This document shows positions 1 through 8,823 of a stretch of 64,000 nt of DNA, one piece after another. Made by a program: the position numbers and the translations under genes. How positions within the stretch are numbered: position 1 is the first letter of the stretch; every line of letters begins with the position of its first letter. The DNA lies in contig CAZWAR010000004.1 of the NCBI GenBank assembly GCA_964631965.1, positions 1 to 64,000 on the forward strand, given 5' to 3'. This DNA comes from CAIQPS01 sp964631965 (GTDB lineage Bacteria; Actinomycetota; Thermoleophilia; RBG-16-64-13). The notes beneath the pieces are model-generated. The model did no database searches and was not told where the DNA came from. It was given only the letters and a program-made list of their open reading frames with translations.

Positions 1-1958
1 TTCAGACGGCTGACGAGGGTGGTGAGACGCAGCGTGTCCTCCTCGTCCACCTCGCCGGCAGCCAATCCCTTCCGGACGGCCTCCCAGAGGGAGGAGGCGC
101 GCAGGGTTCGCACGGCGCTTCCCAGTAGATACAGGCAGTCGTCAGATACTCCGACCAGAGGAGAACGCAGCACCGTGAGAAGCGCGAGGTCGTCGTGGGG
201 ATTCAGGAGGAGCCGCAGCAGCGCGGATACGTCCTCCACCTCATCTTGTGAGTAATAGCCCTTGCCGCGAACCACATAGACATCGAGGCCCCGGGAGAGT
301 AGCGCTTCCTGGTACCGGTTCACCTCCGTGAGTTGGGGCAGAAGGACGGCGATATCGGTCTGGCGCCAGCCCTCCGCGTCGACCAACCTTCTCACCCGGT
401 CGGCGACCACGTAGGCTTCCGCCTCCTGCTTGGCCAGTTCATCCTCTTCTCCGTCGAGTGACGTTCTCTCCGCGACCAGTATCTCGGTGGGGCCGGCCAA
501 ACCGTTGCTCTGCGGTTCGTCCGTACAGCCTTCAGCGGACGGGCCGGCATCACGCCCGGCCAGCAACGGCTGGTGCCTCGTGTCGAAGAACGTGGGCCGG
601 GAGAAGAGGTGATTGATGAAGGCCAACAGCTCGGGCCGGCTGCGGTAGTTGGTGTCGAGACGGTGCTGGCCGATATCGGGAGACTGCTCCCGCGCCAGGA
701 ACACCTCTACGTTCGCGCCGCGAAAGCCGTAGATGCTCTGCCGCGCGTCGCCGACCATAAGCATGTGATCGGAGCCCAGGCCGTCGAGGATGGCACACTG
801 AAGCTCGTTTGTGTCCTGAAACTCGTCTACCAAGATGTGGGATGCGAAGACCAGGCCGCGCGCGGCCAAGCCGTTGGAGCGTGATGGCGTGGCTACGACC
901 GCTCCATGCCGGCCCGACGGGACCCGAGTGGCCGGATCGGGGTAACCGGGTGGTCCGCCCGCGGTCGCCGCGCCTGAACGACCTGAGAGAAGAAGCTTCG
1001 TCCGCAGCTCCAGGTCGGCGAAGTCTACGACTCCGCGCGACTGCTTGTACGCCTCGTACCGCTCATGAAAGACGCCGAGGAGCTTGTTGGTGACAGCGAC
1101 GAGCCGAGCGAGTTCGCGCTCGGCGAGCGCCTGCCGGTAGCGGATGAGGGCGTCGCGCATCGGTTCCAGGTAGGGCCTGGCGCTGGTCGTGCGCAGAGAC
1201 GGAAAGAAGTCCTCGGTGTCGGCGACCGTGACCTCTCCGTGCGGATCGGCAGCAGCGTCGTCGAGCCAGGACCGGCAGGCCAAGATCCTCTCCAAGCTCT
1301 TGTGCAGATCGGGCCCCATCTTGGGGGCGGAACGCCCCTGCCGCAAGGCCTCATCGCACGCTGCCGCCAGTGCTCCGCGGGCTCCTGTGTCCGCTGGCCC
1401 CGAAACGATCTCCACCTGAGGGACCAGGCGACCCATCCCGCGGAGGCGCTCGTATAGGGAAAGCATCGACGTGCGCAGGCCATCGTGCCGAGGGGCGAGC
1501 AGGCGCAGTTCCTCCTCGGTCGCCTCTTCGATCACCCTGCTCCAAGCGTCTTTCGACACCCTCTCTCTCACGAGACGCCCCGTGTCTTCCTCGAGGATAC
1601 CGAACGAAGGGTCCACTCCCGCCCCGAGCGCCTCGCCGGCTAGCAGGCGCCTACACAGTCCATGCATGGTGCCTATGGCCGCGTTGTCCACCTCACGAGC
1701 CAGGTCAGGCCGCGCACAGGAGACCAGTTCCTTCCTGATGCGGTCCGCCAGTTCGGACCCAGCCTTTCGCGTGAAGGTCACCGCTGCAAGGTCTTCCATG
1801 GGGATGTCGAGGTCGAGCAAAGCGTGAACGAAGTAGGCAACCAGGAGACGGGTCTTGCCGCTGCCCGCCCCAGCCGAGACGAGCGCCCGGGAGGACGTGT
1901 CGATCAGGACCGCGCGCTGATCCTCCGAGAGAGAAACCTCGTGCCGATAGCTCACCAT
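1..1958 (-). CDS. addA: AddA-like UvrD/Rep-family helicase subunit, partial (C-terminus outside window)
   Basis: This is the N-terminal 652 codons of a superfamily 1A DNA helicase, read without a stop to the window edge. Visible motifs are Walker A SAGAGSGKTRLLV near residue 25, motif Ia AVTFTRKAGSEL, AIGTMHGLCRRLL, the DEXX box ILVDEFQDTN near residue 377, GDARQSIYGFRGA, and LDTNYRS. A poorly conserved Gly/Pro/Arg-rich insert lies just before the DEXX box. The ATG at 1958 follows a GGAGGGGG ribosome site and overlaps the addB stop by 7 nt, so the two are translationally coupled. In AddAB complexes this subunit supplies the 3'-5' motor and usually a second RecB-type nuclease at its C-terminus, which cannot be seen here. 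An AdnA-like or RecB-like identity is not excluded. Confidence 0.88.
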   Translation of the reverse strand, partial: MVSYRHEVSLSEDQRAVLIDTSSRALVSAGAGSGKTRLLVAYFVHALLDLDIPMEDLAAVTFTRKAGSELADRIRKELVSCARPDLAREVDNAAIGTMHGLCRRLLAGEALGAGVDPSFGILEEDTGRLVRERVSKDAWSRVIEEATEEELRLLAPRHDGLRTSMLSLYERLRGMGRLVPQVEIVSGPADTGARGALAAACDEALRQGRSAPKMGPDLHKSLERILACRSWLDDAAADPHGEVTVADTEDFFPSLRTTSARPYLEPMRDALIRYRQALAERELARLVAVTNKLLGVFHERYEAYKQSRGVVDFADLELRTKLLLSGRSGAATAGGPPGYPDPATRVPSGRHGAVVATPSRSNGLAARGLVFASHILVDEFQDTNELQCAILDGLGSDHMLMVGDARQSIYGFRGANVEVFLAREQSPDIGQHRLDTNYRSRPELLAFINHLFSRPTFFDTRHQPLLAGRDAGPSAEGCTDEPQSNGLAGPTEILVAERTSLDGEEDELAKQEAEAYVVADRVRRLVDAEGWRQTDIAVLLPQLTEVNRYQEALLSRGLDVYVVRGKGYYSQDEVEDVSALLRLLLNPHDDLALLTVLRSPLVGVSDDCLYLLGSAVRTLRASSLWEAVRKGLAAGEVDEEDTLRLTTLVSRL

Positions 1959-4936
1959 CTCTTGGACCCCCTCCGAGCGCGGCACACCGCTCCCAGCCCG
2001 CACCAAGAAGGGCACGTTCTCCCTACTGGAGGAGCTATATGCCCCGCCCGCATGCCTTCAGCGGCCTTCTTTCCAAGTTCGAGACTCCGGGCGAGCAGTC
2101 GCGCGAGGTCCTCCTCCTCGGTGACACTGCATCCGCCGCACGCCGGCCCGAGAAGATCCTCGTTGCCAGCGGCCACTACGCCGGTGCGTCTGCGTTCCTT
2201 CGAGGAAACGTAGGCGCCGCCTATGACGTGTGCGTCGGGGCGCTCGCGCTGCAGAACCATCATGTATAGGGGTACCTGCAAGGCCTTTTCCGTGCCCATC
2301 TCGTTCTTCGTCGGGACCTTGCCGCTCTTGTAGTCGACGATGAAGAGATCTCCCCTCGAAGAGTGGTCGATGCGATCGATTCTCCCCTTGAGCGTAAGGC
2401 CACCGACGTCGACACCGCCCGTCCCTCCCACGCTCACCTCTGCTTCCAGCGGGAAGAGAGAACCGTTCGCCGCGACGTCCATGGCGAAGATCTCGGCGGC
2501 CCATCGTCTCACCCGCCATCCGATGACCTTTCGCTCCGAGATAGAACCGGGGCAACGGTCGCCGCTCATCGTCTTCTCGATGGAGACCGCGGCGATCTCG
2601 TTGGCCGTTGCCAGATCTTCGACGCGCAGCGGCAGCGTTTCTCTCACTTTGAGTTCCCGATAGGTGTCACGAAGGGTCAGGTGCAGAAGATCTCCGGCCA
2701 GACGGTCGTCCGCAACAACCTCCAGATCCTCGACCCCGACCACCCTCTCCACAAACCAGGCGAACGGACAGCGGAGGTAGCTCTCCAGAGAAGACGGGGA
2801 GAAACTCTGAGTGGCGGACAACTCCGCAAGCACGGGAGCAGAGCTGAGACTGGCGAAGCCCCCCTGGTTCCAGGCTGGCGGCTCGGACCGACGGCCGCCG
2901 CATTCGGAATGCGGATGGAGACCGGCGGCCGCGCAAGCACGAAGATAGTGGCGTAACGAGGGCGCCTGTGCGCCATCGTACACTTGGTCCCCGAGCGTTC
3001 GGCGCACGACCGCCTCGCCGCCCACCCGCAGCAGACTCTTGCAGTGCGACCAGAAATAGGACTGCCCGACATATCCTCCACCGTCGTCGGCATCTCGAGC
3101 GCTGAGGAACAAGAAGCTCCAGGGACGCGATATCGCCCGGGCGAACAAAGGCTCCTCCTCGTCGACCTCAGGAGAGAAGAGACGGCCGCCGGTCGTCTCG
3201 AGCCGAGCGCGCTGAGAAGCGGTGAGCAATCTGGGGCGGTCGCCCGCGCGGGGAAACTCTCCTTCCACCAACCCGAGCACGAAGACAGCCCGGAAGCGAC
3301 GCGCACGGGCCCGGTGGGCGGTGAGGACCTGAACCGCCCCCTCGGACCCGGTCGGAGGCCCGGATACCGCCAGACGGGCAAGCGCGGGGAGTAGCACGTC
3401 GGCCAGAAGGACTCCCTGAGGCAGCCGACCCTCGGCCCGGAAGGCCGCCAACTGGCTGAGCGAACCGGTCAGAGCTTTTGCCGCACGCGCATCGGCGCCG
3501 ATATCGGCCCTCGCAGCGGCCCCCCGAAGAGGATCATCCAAGGCTCGCGCCCGCTCCTTCGCAGAGTTCTCGAGCATCCGTCCGGCCAGTCTCTGCGCAG
3601 CCACCGGTTCGACCAGGCAGACGCCCTCAGACCGGGAGATGCTTTCGAAGAGCGGGTCGAGCAGTCGCGGAGCTGATGCCTCCACACACGCCGCCAAGGC
3701 CTCCATTCCCCGGGCAGTCCCCCGGAGATATCGCAGTTCGATATCGGCTGCTCGTTGGAGATCGATAGCACTATAGGGGCTCCGCAGGTAGCTGAAGAGG
3801 ATGCCCGGATCATTGGTGGAGATGGCACCAAGAGCGGCGAGAAAGGCATGGCCCAGGCCGGTCTCTCTGAGCACCGCTCTCTGGTCGATCTCGCACGGGA
3901 TGTCGCACGACCCGAGGACGTCTTGAAGCAGCCTGCCCCAGCGCTTCGTGCTGCGCACGAGCAGAGCTATCTCGCCGGGTGCCACCCCCCGTCGGACGAG
4001 GCCGGCCACCTCCTGAGCAGCGAGTTCGGCCTCGTTCCTCTGGCCGGAGGCGAGGAGGAAGTGAACCCCGCGCCCATCAGGCTCACAGGCCGAGGGGACT
4101 CCCTCATCCGGCGGCACATCGTCCATAAAATGTCGCTCTAGAAAGGCGATGGCCTCGGAGTCGTAGTTGAAGGCCGGCGCGTGCTCCTCGACCGAGCGAG
4201 CCAGCCCTTCCCAGAAGGCCAACTCGGATGGTGTGGTGAGGTTCTTGCCGTCTCGCGAGCGCTCATAGTCGAACGCCAGAAGGACCTCCGTGGCCTGGGC
4301 CAAGGCAGCGATGAGCCGCTGCTGGGCCAGGGTGAAGGAGGTGAACCCGTATAGCGCCAGCGGCCGGGGCCAGCCGGAGGCAGAGGCGATCGCCTCGACT
4401 ACCGCCCCCGACCGATCGGCCAGGCCCAAGCGACTACGGAGAGCCGAGTAACCGGTCAGCAACCGGCCGACGTCGGAGGCGAGGACCGCCGAGCCGGGCT
4501 CGGCTGCGGCCCAGGCATCGAGCAGGCGCCGCAGGGCTTCCGGGGAGCGGCCGCTGTCTCCGAGCTGCTCCAACAGGGCGGCGGCCGCCCCCGCAATGCC
4601 GGGGAAAGCCGGAGAGAACCCCTCGGCCTGCGGCGGCTCCTCGCGGAGCAAGTGGCCCACCAGTAAGGTCCGTTCGAAATCTCCGGCATACCGCGGTGAC
4701 CGGTCGAGCAGCAGACGGACCAAGCCGTCGAACGTGACGGCCGGCGACTGCCCGACCAGAGCCCCTGCTTTCCGGGCCATCTCGGCCGAAAGCGAACGGG
4801 CGTCGGGGCCAGTGGGGACCACTATGAGCGGATGCAGGGCGATACGTTCCCGCCACCAACCCAGAACACGCCCGAGCTTCCCGGAGTTCGCCGGACCGAG
4901 GACGAGCGTGAGGCCTGTCGCGACAAAGGGATTCAT
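1952..4936 (-). CDS. addB: AddB-like exonuclease subunit with PD-(D/E)XK nuclease and cysteine cluster
   Basis: This 994-residue protein is the probable partner of the downstream helicase in double-strand-break end resection. It begins with a Walker-A-like GPANSGK near residue 11 but lacks the other clear helicase motifs, as in AddB. The C-terminal RecB-type nuclease shows GRIDRID, then IVDYKSG near residue 869 and a QVPLY motif. A cysteine in YLRCPFAW near residue 720 and CPSWCGLGAVC near residue 980 bracket the nuclease as the four Fe-S ligands do in AddB, although the spacing here is C-x3-C-x5-C. A longer reading starting at 5059 would run into the divergent regulator; I chose ATG 4936, which sits 8 nt after a TACAAT hexamer. 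Confidence 0.85.
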   Translation of the reverse strand: MNPFVATGLTLVLGPANSGKLGRVLGWWRERIALHPLIVVPTGPDARSLSAEMARKAGALVGQSPAVTFDGLVRLLLDRSPRYAGDFERTLLVGHLLREEPPQAEGFSPAFPGIAGAAAALLEQLGDSGRSPEALRRLLDAWAAAEPGSAVLASDVGRLLTGYSALRSRLGLADRSGAVVEAIASASGWPRPLALYGFTSFTLAQQRLIAALAQATEVLLAFDYERSRDGKNLTTPSELAFWEGLARSVEEHAPAFNYDSEAIAFLERHFMDDVPPDEGVPSACEPDGRGVHFLLASGQRNEAELAAQEVAGLVRRGVAPGEIALLVRSTKRWGRLLQDVLGSCDIPCEIDQRAVLRETGLGHAFLAALGAISTNDPGILFSYLRSPYSAIDLQRAADIELRYLRGTARGMEALAACVEASAPRLLDPLFESISRSEGVCLVEPVAAQRLAGRMLENSAKERARALDDPLRGAAARADIGADARAAKALTGSLSQLAAFRAEGRLPQGVLLADVLLPALARLAVSGPPTGSEGAVQVLTAHRARARRFRAVFVLGLVEGEFPRAGDRPRLLTASQRARLETTGGRLFSPEVDEEEPLFARAISRPWSFLFLSARDADDGGGYVGQSYFWSHCKSLLRVGGEAVVRRTLGDQVYDGAQAPSLRHYLRACAAAGLHPHSECGGRRSEPPAWNQGGFASLSSAPVLAELSATQSFSPSSLESYLRCPFAWFVERVVGVEDLEVVADDRLAGDLLHLTLRDTYRELKVRETLPLRVEDLATANEIAAVSIEKTMSGDRCPGSISERKVIGWRVRRWAAEIFAMDVAANGSLFPLEAEVSVGGTGGVDVGGLTLKGRIDRIDHSSRGDLFIVDYKSGKVPTKNEMGTEKALQVPLYMMVLQRERPDAHVIGGAYVSSKERRRTGVVAAGNEDLLGPACGGCSVTEEEDLARLLARSLELGKKAAEGMRAGHIAPPVGRTCPSWCGLGAVCRARRGSKRW

Positions 4937-4944
4937 GTCCTCAC

Positions 4945-4950
4945 ATTGTA
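4945..4950 (-). promoter_or_regulatory. Probable -10 element of addBA
   Basis: TACAAT on the minus strand lies 8 nt before the addB ATG, so the transcript leader would be one to three bases. No convincing -35 hexamer is visible. Confidence 0.45.
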
Positions 4951-5014
4951 GTGGTGGGGGCGGATGGGAAGACAACTCCGTGCGGCCGGGCCGACGAGAA
5001 AGGACGGTCTGCGC

Positions 5015-5020
5015 TAGTCT
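5015..5020 (+). promoter_or_regulatory. Probable -10 element of the WYL regulator, leaderless
   Basis: TAGTCT is followed by six bases and then the ATG at 5027, which would place the transcription start on or next to the start codon. No Shine-Dalgarno sequence precedes the ATG. Confidence 0.45.
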
Positions 5021-5026
5021 TTCCCC

Positions 5027-7135
5027 ATGAGCAAGGACGAAGACAAACTCATACGGCAATTGTCGCTCCTCTCTTTCCTCCTCAGCAAGCCGAGGCCCTT
5101 CACAGCCAGGGAGATCCAGGACTCGGTTGAGGGATATTGGGGGATGAGTGCCGACACCTTCACCCGCCGATTCAACGGCGACCGTCGCGATCTGGGCAAG
5201 GTGGGGATCGAAATCAAGGTGCTGACCGGGTCCGATGCAGCAGACGCCGGAGAACAGCAGCTCTACCTTCTGCGTGAGGAGGATTTCCGCCTACCGGAGG
5301 CCGGTTTCTCCCCGGAAGAGCTCACAGCCCTCTCCATGGCGCTGGCGGCGCTGGACGGCCGTTTCGCCTACGCGCGCCCGTTGCGTCTGGCTCTCACAGC
5401 CATCTGCCACGGAAGGCAGGACGAGTTGGTAGAGCAGTTCGGATTGCTGCCTGTGGCCCTCGCTCCCGACGAGGATGCTCAGAAGGCTGGGAAGCAGCTG
5501 GCCAAGCTCGAGGATGCAGTCGCCCGGGGGCGGACGGTTCGCTTCCTCTACCCCGCCTCGGAACTCGAGATCGAGCTCATGGACCGCACGGTCGATCCCT
5601 ACAGTCTCTTCTTCATCGAGGGGCACTGGTACGTCGTGGGCCGCGACCACCTGCGCGATGCCGTCCGCACCTTTCGGGTGACACGGATCGCCGGCCCGGT
5701 CCGTTTTCTCACGGAGAAGGTGCGCGATTTCTATGTGCCGCCCGACTACGATCCGGCGTCATACCGCGCCAGACCGCCGTGGCTTCTCGGCCCGGTGCGC
5801 GGCACAGCCACCATAAGCGTGGGCGACGACCTCGCGTGGTATGTCGAGAGACTGGCGCCGCACGTCACGGTCCTGGCCGGCGAGGACGAGGTGTGCACGA
5901 GGTTCGAGCTGCCGTACGCCGACCCGGACGTGCTCATCTCCTGGGTCGCAGGGTTGGGCGGCTGTGGGGAGCTGCTCGCCCCTGCGGAGCTTCGCGGTCG
6001 GTTGCTGGCGGGTCTTGAGGACGTCGCCCAGGCACACACCGGAGCGGGTTCAAAGGGTGAATCTCCTTCCACCGGAAACGTCTCCTCGCCGTCCCGCCGG
6101 GCCACCCCGGGAAGGAAACCGTCCCCGGCTGCGCAGCCGATAGGCGCGGAACATCTGGCGCGGGCTGTAGCCCTGCTGCACTACCTGGTGGATCCCGCCC
6201 GCCCGGAACTCATTCCCTGGAACGACATCAGCCACGGTTTGGGACTCAGCCGCGCCGAGATCGAGGAGGATCTCTCTCTGGTCAACCTGGTCAATTTCGG
6301 AGGCGGCACCTACGCCTTGCTGGCCGAGCCGGAGCACGAGGGCGTGCGGGTGACTCGGGATACTATGGCGGACACCTTCGCCCGCCCTGCCCGCCTCTCC
6401 CCTCTCATGGCCCGCGCGCTGCTACTGGCGCTCGACCTTCTCGGCGACACCCTGGCCGTCCCCGGGCTGGAGTCGCTGGCCCCGGTGAGGCACAAGATCG
6501 CCGCGCTGGTGGGAGAATCTCCGGTGGAGACCGGCGTGGTGATGGACGACGCTCTTCCTCCCGACCACGGGATGGTGGAAGCAATCCGGCAGGGCATACA
6601 AGACCGGCAGATCCTCGAACTGGAGTACCTCACCAAGGGCCGTTTGGAGGTGACCACCCGGTTGGTGGAGCCCTACCTGCTCTTCCGCGGCCAGGAGGCT
6701 TGGTACCTCGAAGGCTTCTGTCTGTCGGCCCAAGCCCAAAGGACCTTCAAGCTGGAGCGAATCCGCTCCGCCCGGCTCTCCGGCTCCACCTATGCCCCCC
6801 GTCCGGAGGTCGACCTAACCTCTGGCAGAAGCGGGCAGGCCTTCGTGCCTGGGGACGTGGCGAGTTGGGCCACCGTTCGTTTCGAACCACGCTGGCAGCG
6901 GCATCTGGAAGACCGGGGCCTCGAGTTCGTCACCCTCGCCGATGGGAGATTGGAGGCCCGGATCCCCTATGCCGATGAGGGTTGGATGGCATACGATGTC
7001 CTTCGCTTCCTCGGTGAGGCCGTGCTCGAGCGGCCCCAGTCGGCGCGCGACAGGATCCGAGAACTCGCCGGCGCTCTGGCCTCCCGCTACCTCGGTCGCG
7101 AGGCGGAGAGAGACGGCACGGGAGACCCTTCATGA
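5027..7135 (+). CDS. Fused PafB-PafC-like HTH-WYL transcriptional regulator
   Basis: The 702-residue protein holds two HTH-WYL units in tandem. The first has a PafB-type start (residues 1-75, ending in FTRRFNGDRRDLGKVGIEI) and a WYL core with RTVRFLYPASE and HWYVVGRDHLRDAVRTFRV. A disordered Ser/Pro/Arg linker (about residues 335-370) leads to a PafC-type HTH (ALLHYLVDPARPELIPWND) and a second WYL core (LELEYLTKGRLEV, AWYLEGFCLS). In mycobacteria PafB and PafC are separate, adjacent genes whose product activates the LexA-independent DNA-damage response. Here they are one chain, divergent from addBA by 90 bp, so control of that repair operon is a reasonable inference. No proteasome or Pup genes lie nearby. 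The ATG at 7132 of the next gene overlaps its stop. Confidence 0.88.
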   Translation: MSKDEDKLIRQLSLLSFLLSKPRPFTAREIQDSVEGYWGMSADTFTRRFNGDRRDLGKVGIEIKVLTGSDAADAGEQQLYLLREEDFRLPEAGFSPEELTALSMALAALDGRFAYARPLRLALTAICHGRQDELVEQFGLLPVALAPDEDAQKAGKQLAKLEDAVARGRTVRFLYPASELEIELMDRTVDPYSLFFIEGHWYVVGRDHLRDAVRTFRVTRIAGPVRFLTEKVRDFYVPPDYDPASYRARPPWLLGPVRGTATISVGDDLAWYVERLAPHVTVLAGEDEVCTRFELPYADPDVLISWVAGLGGCGELLAPAELRGRLLAGLEDVAQAHTGAGSKGESPSTGNVSSPSRRATPGRKPSPAAQPIGAEHLARAVALLHYLVDPARPELIPWNDISHGLGLSRAEIEEDLSLVNLVNFGGGTYALLAEPEHEGVRVTRDTMADTFARPARLSPLMARALLLALDLLGDTLAVPGLESLAPVRHKIAALVGESPVETGVVMDDALPPDHGMVEAIRQGIQDRQILELEYLTKGRLEVTTRLVEPYLLFRGQEAWYLEGFCLSAQAQRTFKLERIRSARLSGSTYAPRPEVDLTSGRSGQAFVPGDVASWATVRFEPRWQRHLEDRGLEFVTLADGRLEARIPYADEGWMAYDVLRFLGEAVLERPQSARDRIRELAGALASRYLGREAERDGTGDPS

Positions 7136-7593
7136 AGTTCTGGCTGCGTTGGATCGCGAACGGGATCGCCGTCTTCTTGGCGCTCTACCTCGTGGATTCC
7201 CTGCTCCATGAACGCTTTCATCTCGAGAAGACCTGGCCGGCGGTGCTCGCCGCCATCGTCCTTGGGCTGCTCAACAGCCTCATAAGGCCCCTCCACAGGG
7301 CCCGCTCGAAGCCGGGACGCGCAGCCTTGATCGCCGCGGTCAACATCGCGGCGAACATGCTCGTCCTACAGTTGTTCGTCTGGGTCGGAGCCGACGTGAG
7401 CACCGGCGGGATCGGCTGGGTGCTGCTCGCCGCCACCTTCGTGACGATTGTAACCGGACTCATCAACTCCCAGGTGGGGTTCGGCCACAAGGGCAAGCCC
7501 CGCTCCGGTATCCGAGAGCGGACGGGGGTGGGCGGCTCCAGTGCTCGGGAGAAACGCGGGGCCGGACCGGCACCGCGCAAGCTCTCCTCCTAG
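7132..7593 (+). CDS. Small membrane protein of the phage-holin IV / YvlD-like superfamily
   Basis: This 153-residue protein has about four hydrophobic segments: near residues 9-23, 33-50 (VLAAIVLGLLNSLIRP), 63-82 and 90-108. A basic, Gly/Ser-rich tail of some 45 residues follows. The LNSLIRP stretch after the second helix is typical of the widespread 'phage holin family' (PF04020-type) membrane proteins, which are usually chromosomal proteins of unknown role rather than phage holins. It overlaps the WYL regulator by ATGA and is probably translationally coupled to it. It ends 12 bp before the convergent pilT stop, leaving no room for a separate terminator. The family call rests on pattern only. 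Confidence 0.62.
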   Translation: MKFWLRWIANGIAVFLALYLVDSLLHERFHLEKTWPAVLAAIVLGLLNSLIRPLHRARSKPGRAALIAAVNIAANMLVLQLFVWVGADVSTGGIGWVLLAATFVTIVTGLINSQVGFGHKGKPRSGIRERTGVGGSSAREKRGAGPAPRKLSS

Positions 7594-7605
7594 AAGAATC
7601 TACTC

Positions 7606-8694
7606 CTAGAGGGCGACGGGCATTTCATGCCCGTGTGACTGCACCAGCAGACGGAAGTCGTGCGGACTGCTCGCCACAAGCTGAGCGTCGGAGAGAGAGA
7701 CGAAGCCTTTCTCGAACAGCGAAAGCAGGCTCTGGTCGAACGTCTGCATGCCGTAGAAATCGCCCTCCTGCATAGCCGTCTTGATGTTGTGGGTCTGCCC
7801 AGGGTCGAGGATCATGTCTCGGATGCGGCCGGTCATGACCATCACTTCCACCGCGGGAACCCGGCCCTTGCCATCCGCCCGGAGGAGGAGGCGCTGGGAG
7901 ATGATGCCCCGCAGCGAGCCCGCAAGCATGATGCGCACCTGCTTCTGCTGGTAGAGCGGGAAGAAATCGATGATCCGGTTGACGGTCTCGGCCACGTCGA
8001 TGGTGTGCAGGGTGCTGAGCACGAAATGGCCGGTTTGGGCAGCCGTCAGGGCCGTGCGTACGGTCTCCTGGTCGCGCATCTCACCGATGAGAATGATGTC
8101 CGGGTCCTGGCGGAGGACGTACTTGAGCGCCGTCGCGTAGTTCTCGGTGTCGAGCCCGATCTCCCGCTGGTTGAGGATGCAACGATTGTCACGATGCAGG
8201 ATCTCGATGGGGTCCTCGATGGTGACGATGTGCCGGCGGAGATTGCGGTTGATGTGGTCGATCATCGAGGCAAGCGTGGTCGTCTTGCCCGAGCCCGTGG
8301 TGCCGGTTACGAGTACCATGCCTCGGGGTTCGAGAGCCAACTGCTGTACTACCGCGGGCAGGTTCAGTTCGCTGAAGTTCGGGACCCGGGTGACCACGTG
8401 CCTCATGGCGATGGAGATGGTGCCCCTCTGCCGGTATACGTTGACGCGGTAGCGGCCGCTGTTCGGAGCGCTGTAGGCGAAGTCGATCTCGTTCGTCTCG
8501 CTGAAGCGCCGTATCTGCTTCTCGCTCATGAGGGACGCAGCGTAGTCCTTGGTGTCCTCCGGAGAGCACACCGGCTCCTCGAGTTCCTTCAACTCGCCGT
8601 CCACTCGCATGATCGGAGGGCTGCCCACCTTGAGATGGAGGTCGGATGCACCTGCGTCCTTCACCTGGAGCAGCAACTCGTCGATGTTCTTCAT
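7606..8694 (-). CDS. pilT: PilT-type twitching motility / pilus retraction ATPase
   Basis: The 362-residue cytoplasmic hexameric ATPase shows Walker A GTTGSGKTTT (about residue 131), the Asp box IVTIEDPIE, Walker B LIGEMRDQETV and the His box GHFVLSTLHT. The C-terminal RIRDMILDPGQTHNI is a degenerate form of the AIRNLIRE motif linked to retraction activity. Length matches PilT (about 345-370). A GGAGGG site precedes the ATG. No pilin, PilB, PilC or PilM-Q genes are in the window, so this is a detached pilT. It lies 129 bp downstream of the deacetylase gene on the same strand. Confidence 0.93.
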   Translation of the reverse strand: MKNIDELLLQVKDAGASDLHLKVGSPPIMRVDGELKELEEPVCSPEDTKDYAASLMSEKQIRRFSETNEIDFAYSAPNSGRYRVNVYRQRGTISIAMRHVVTRVPNFSELNLPAVVQQLALEPRGMVLVTGTTGSGKTTTLASMIDHINRNLRRHIVTIEDPIEILHRDNRCILNQREIGLDTENYATALKYVLRQDPDIILIGEMRDQETVRTALTAAQTGHFVLSTLHTIDVAETVNRIIDFFPLYQQKQVRIMLAGSLRGIISQRLLLRADGKGRVPAVEVMVMTGRIRDMILDPGQTHNIKTAMQEGDFYGMQTFDQSLLSLFEKGFVSLSDAQLVASSPHDFRLLVQSHGHEMPVAL

Positions 8695-8823
8695 GAGACC
8701 CTCCGGGCCGTTCCGGACGACCCAAGCCGGAGACGCAGTACGTCCTTCTCCTAATGTGTCGGAGAAATCGGTCCGCGACTTGAGAAGGGCTGAAGTCCCT
8801 AAGGTGTGATTGCTCCGCAGGGC

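Noticed and set aside
7132..7593. Prophage holin gene
   Set aside because: No other phage gene is nearby; the PF04020-type family is chiefly chromosomal despite its name.
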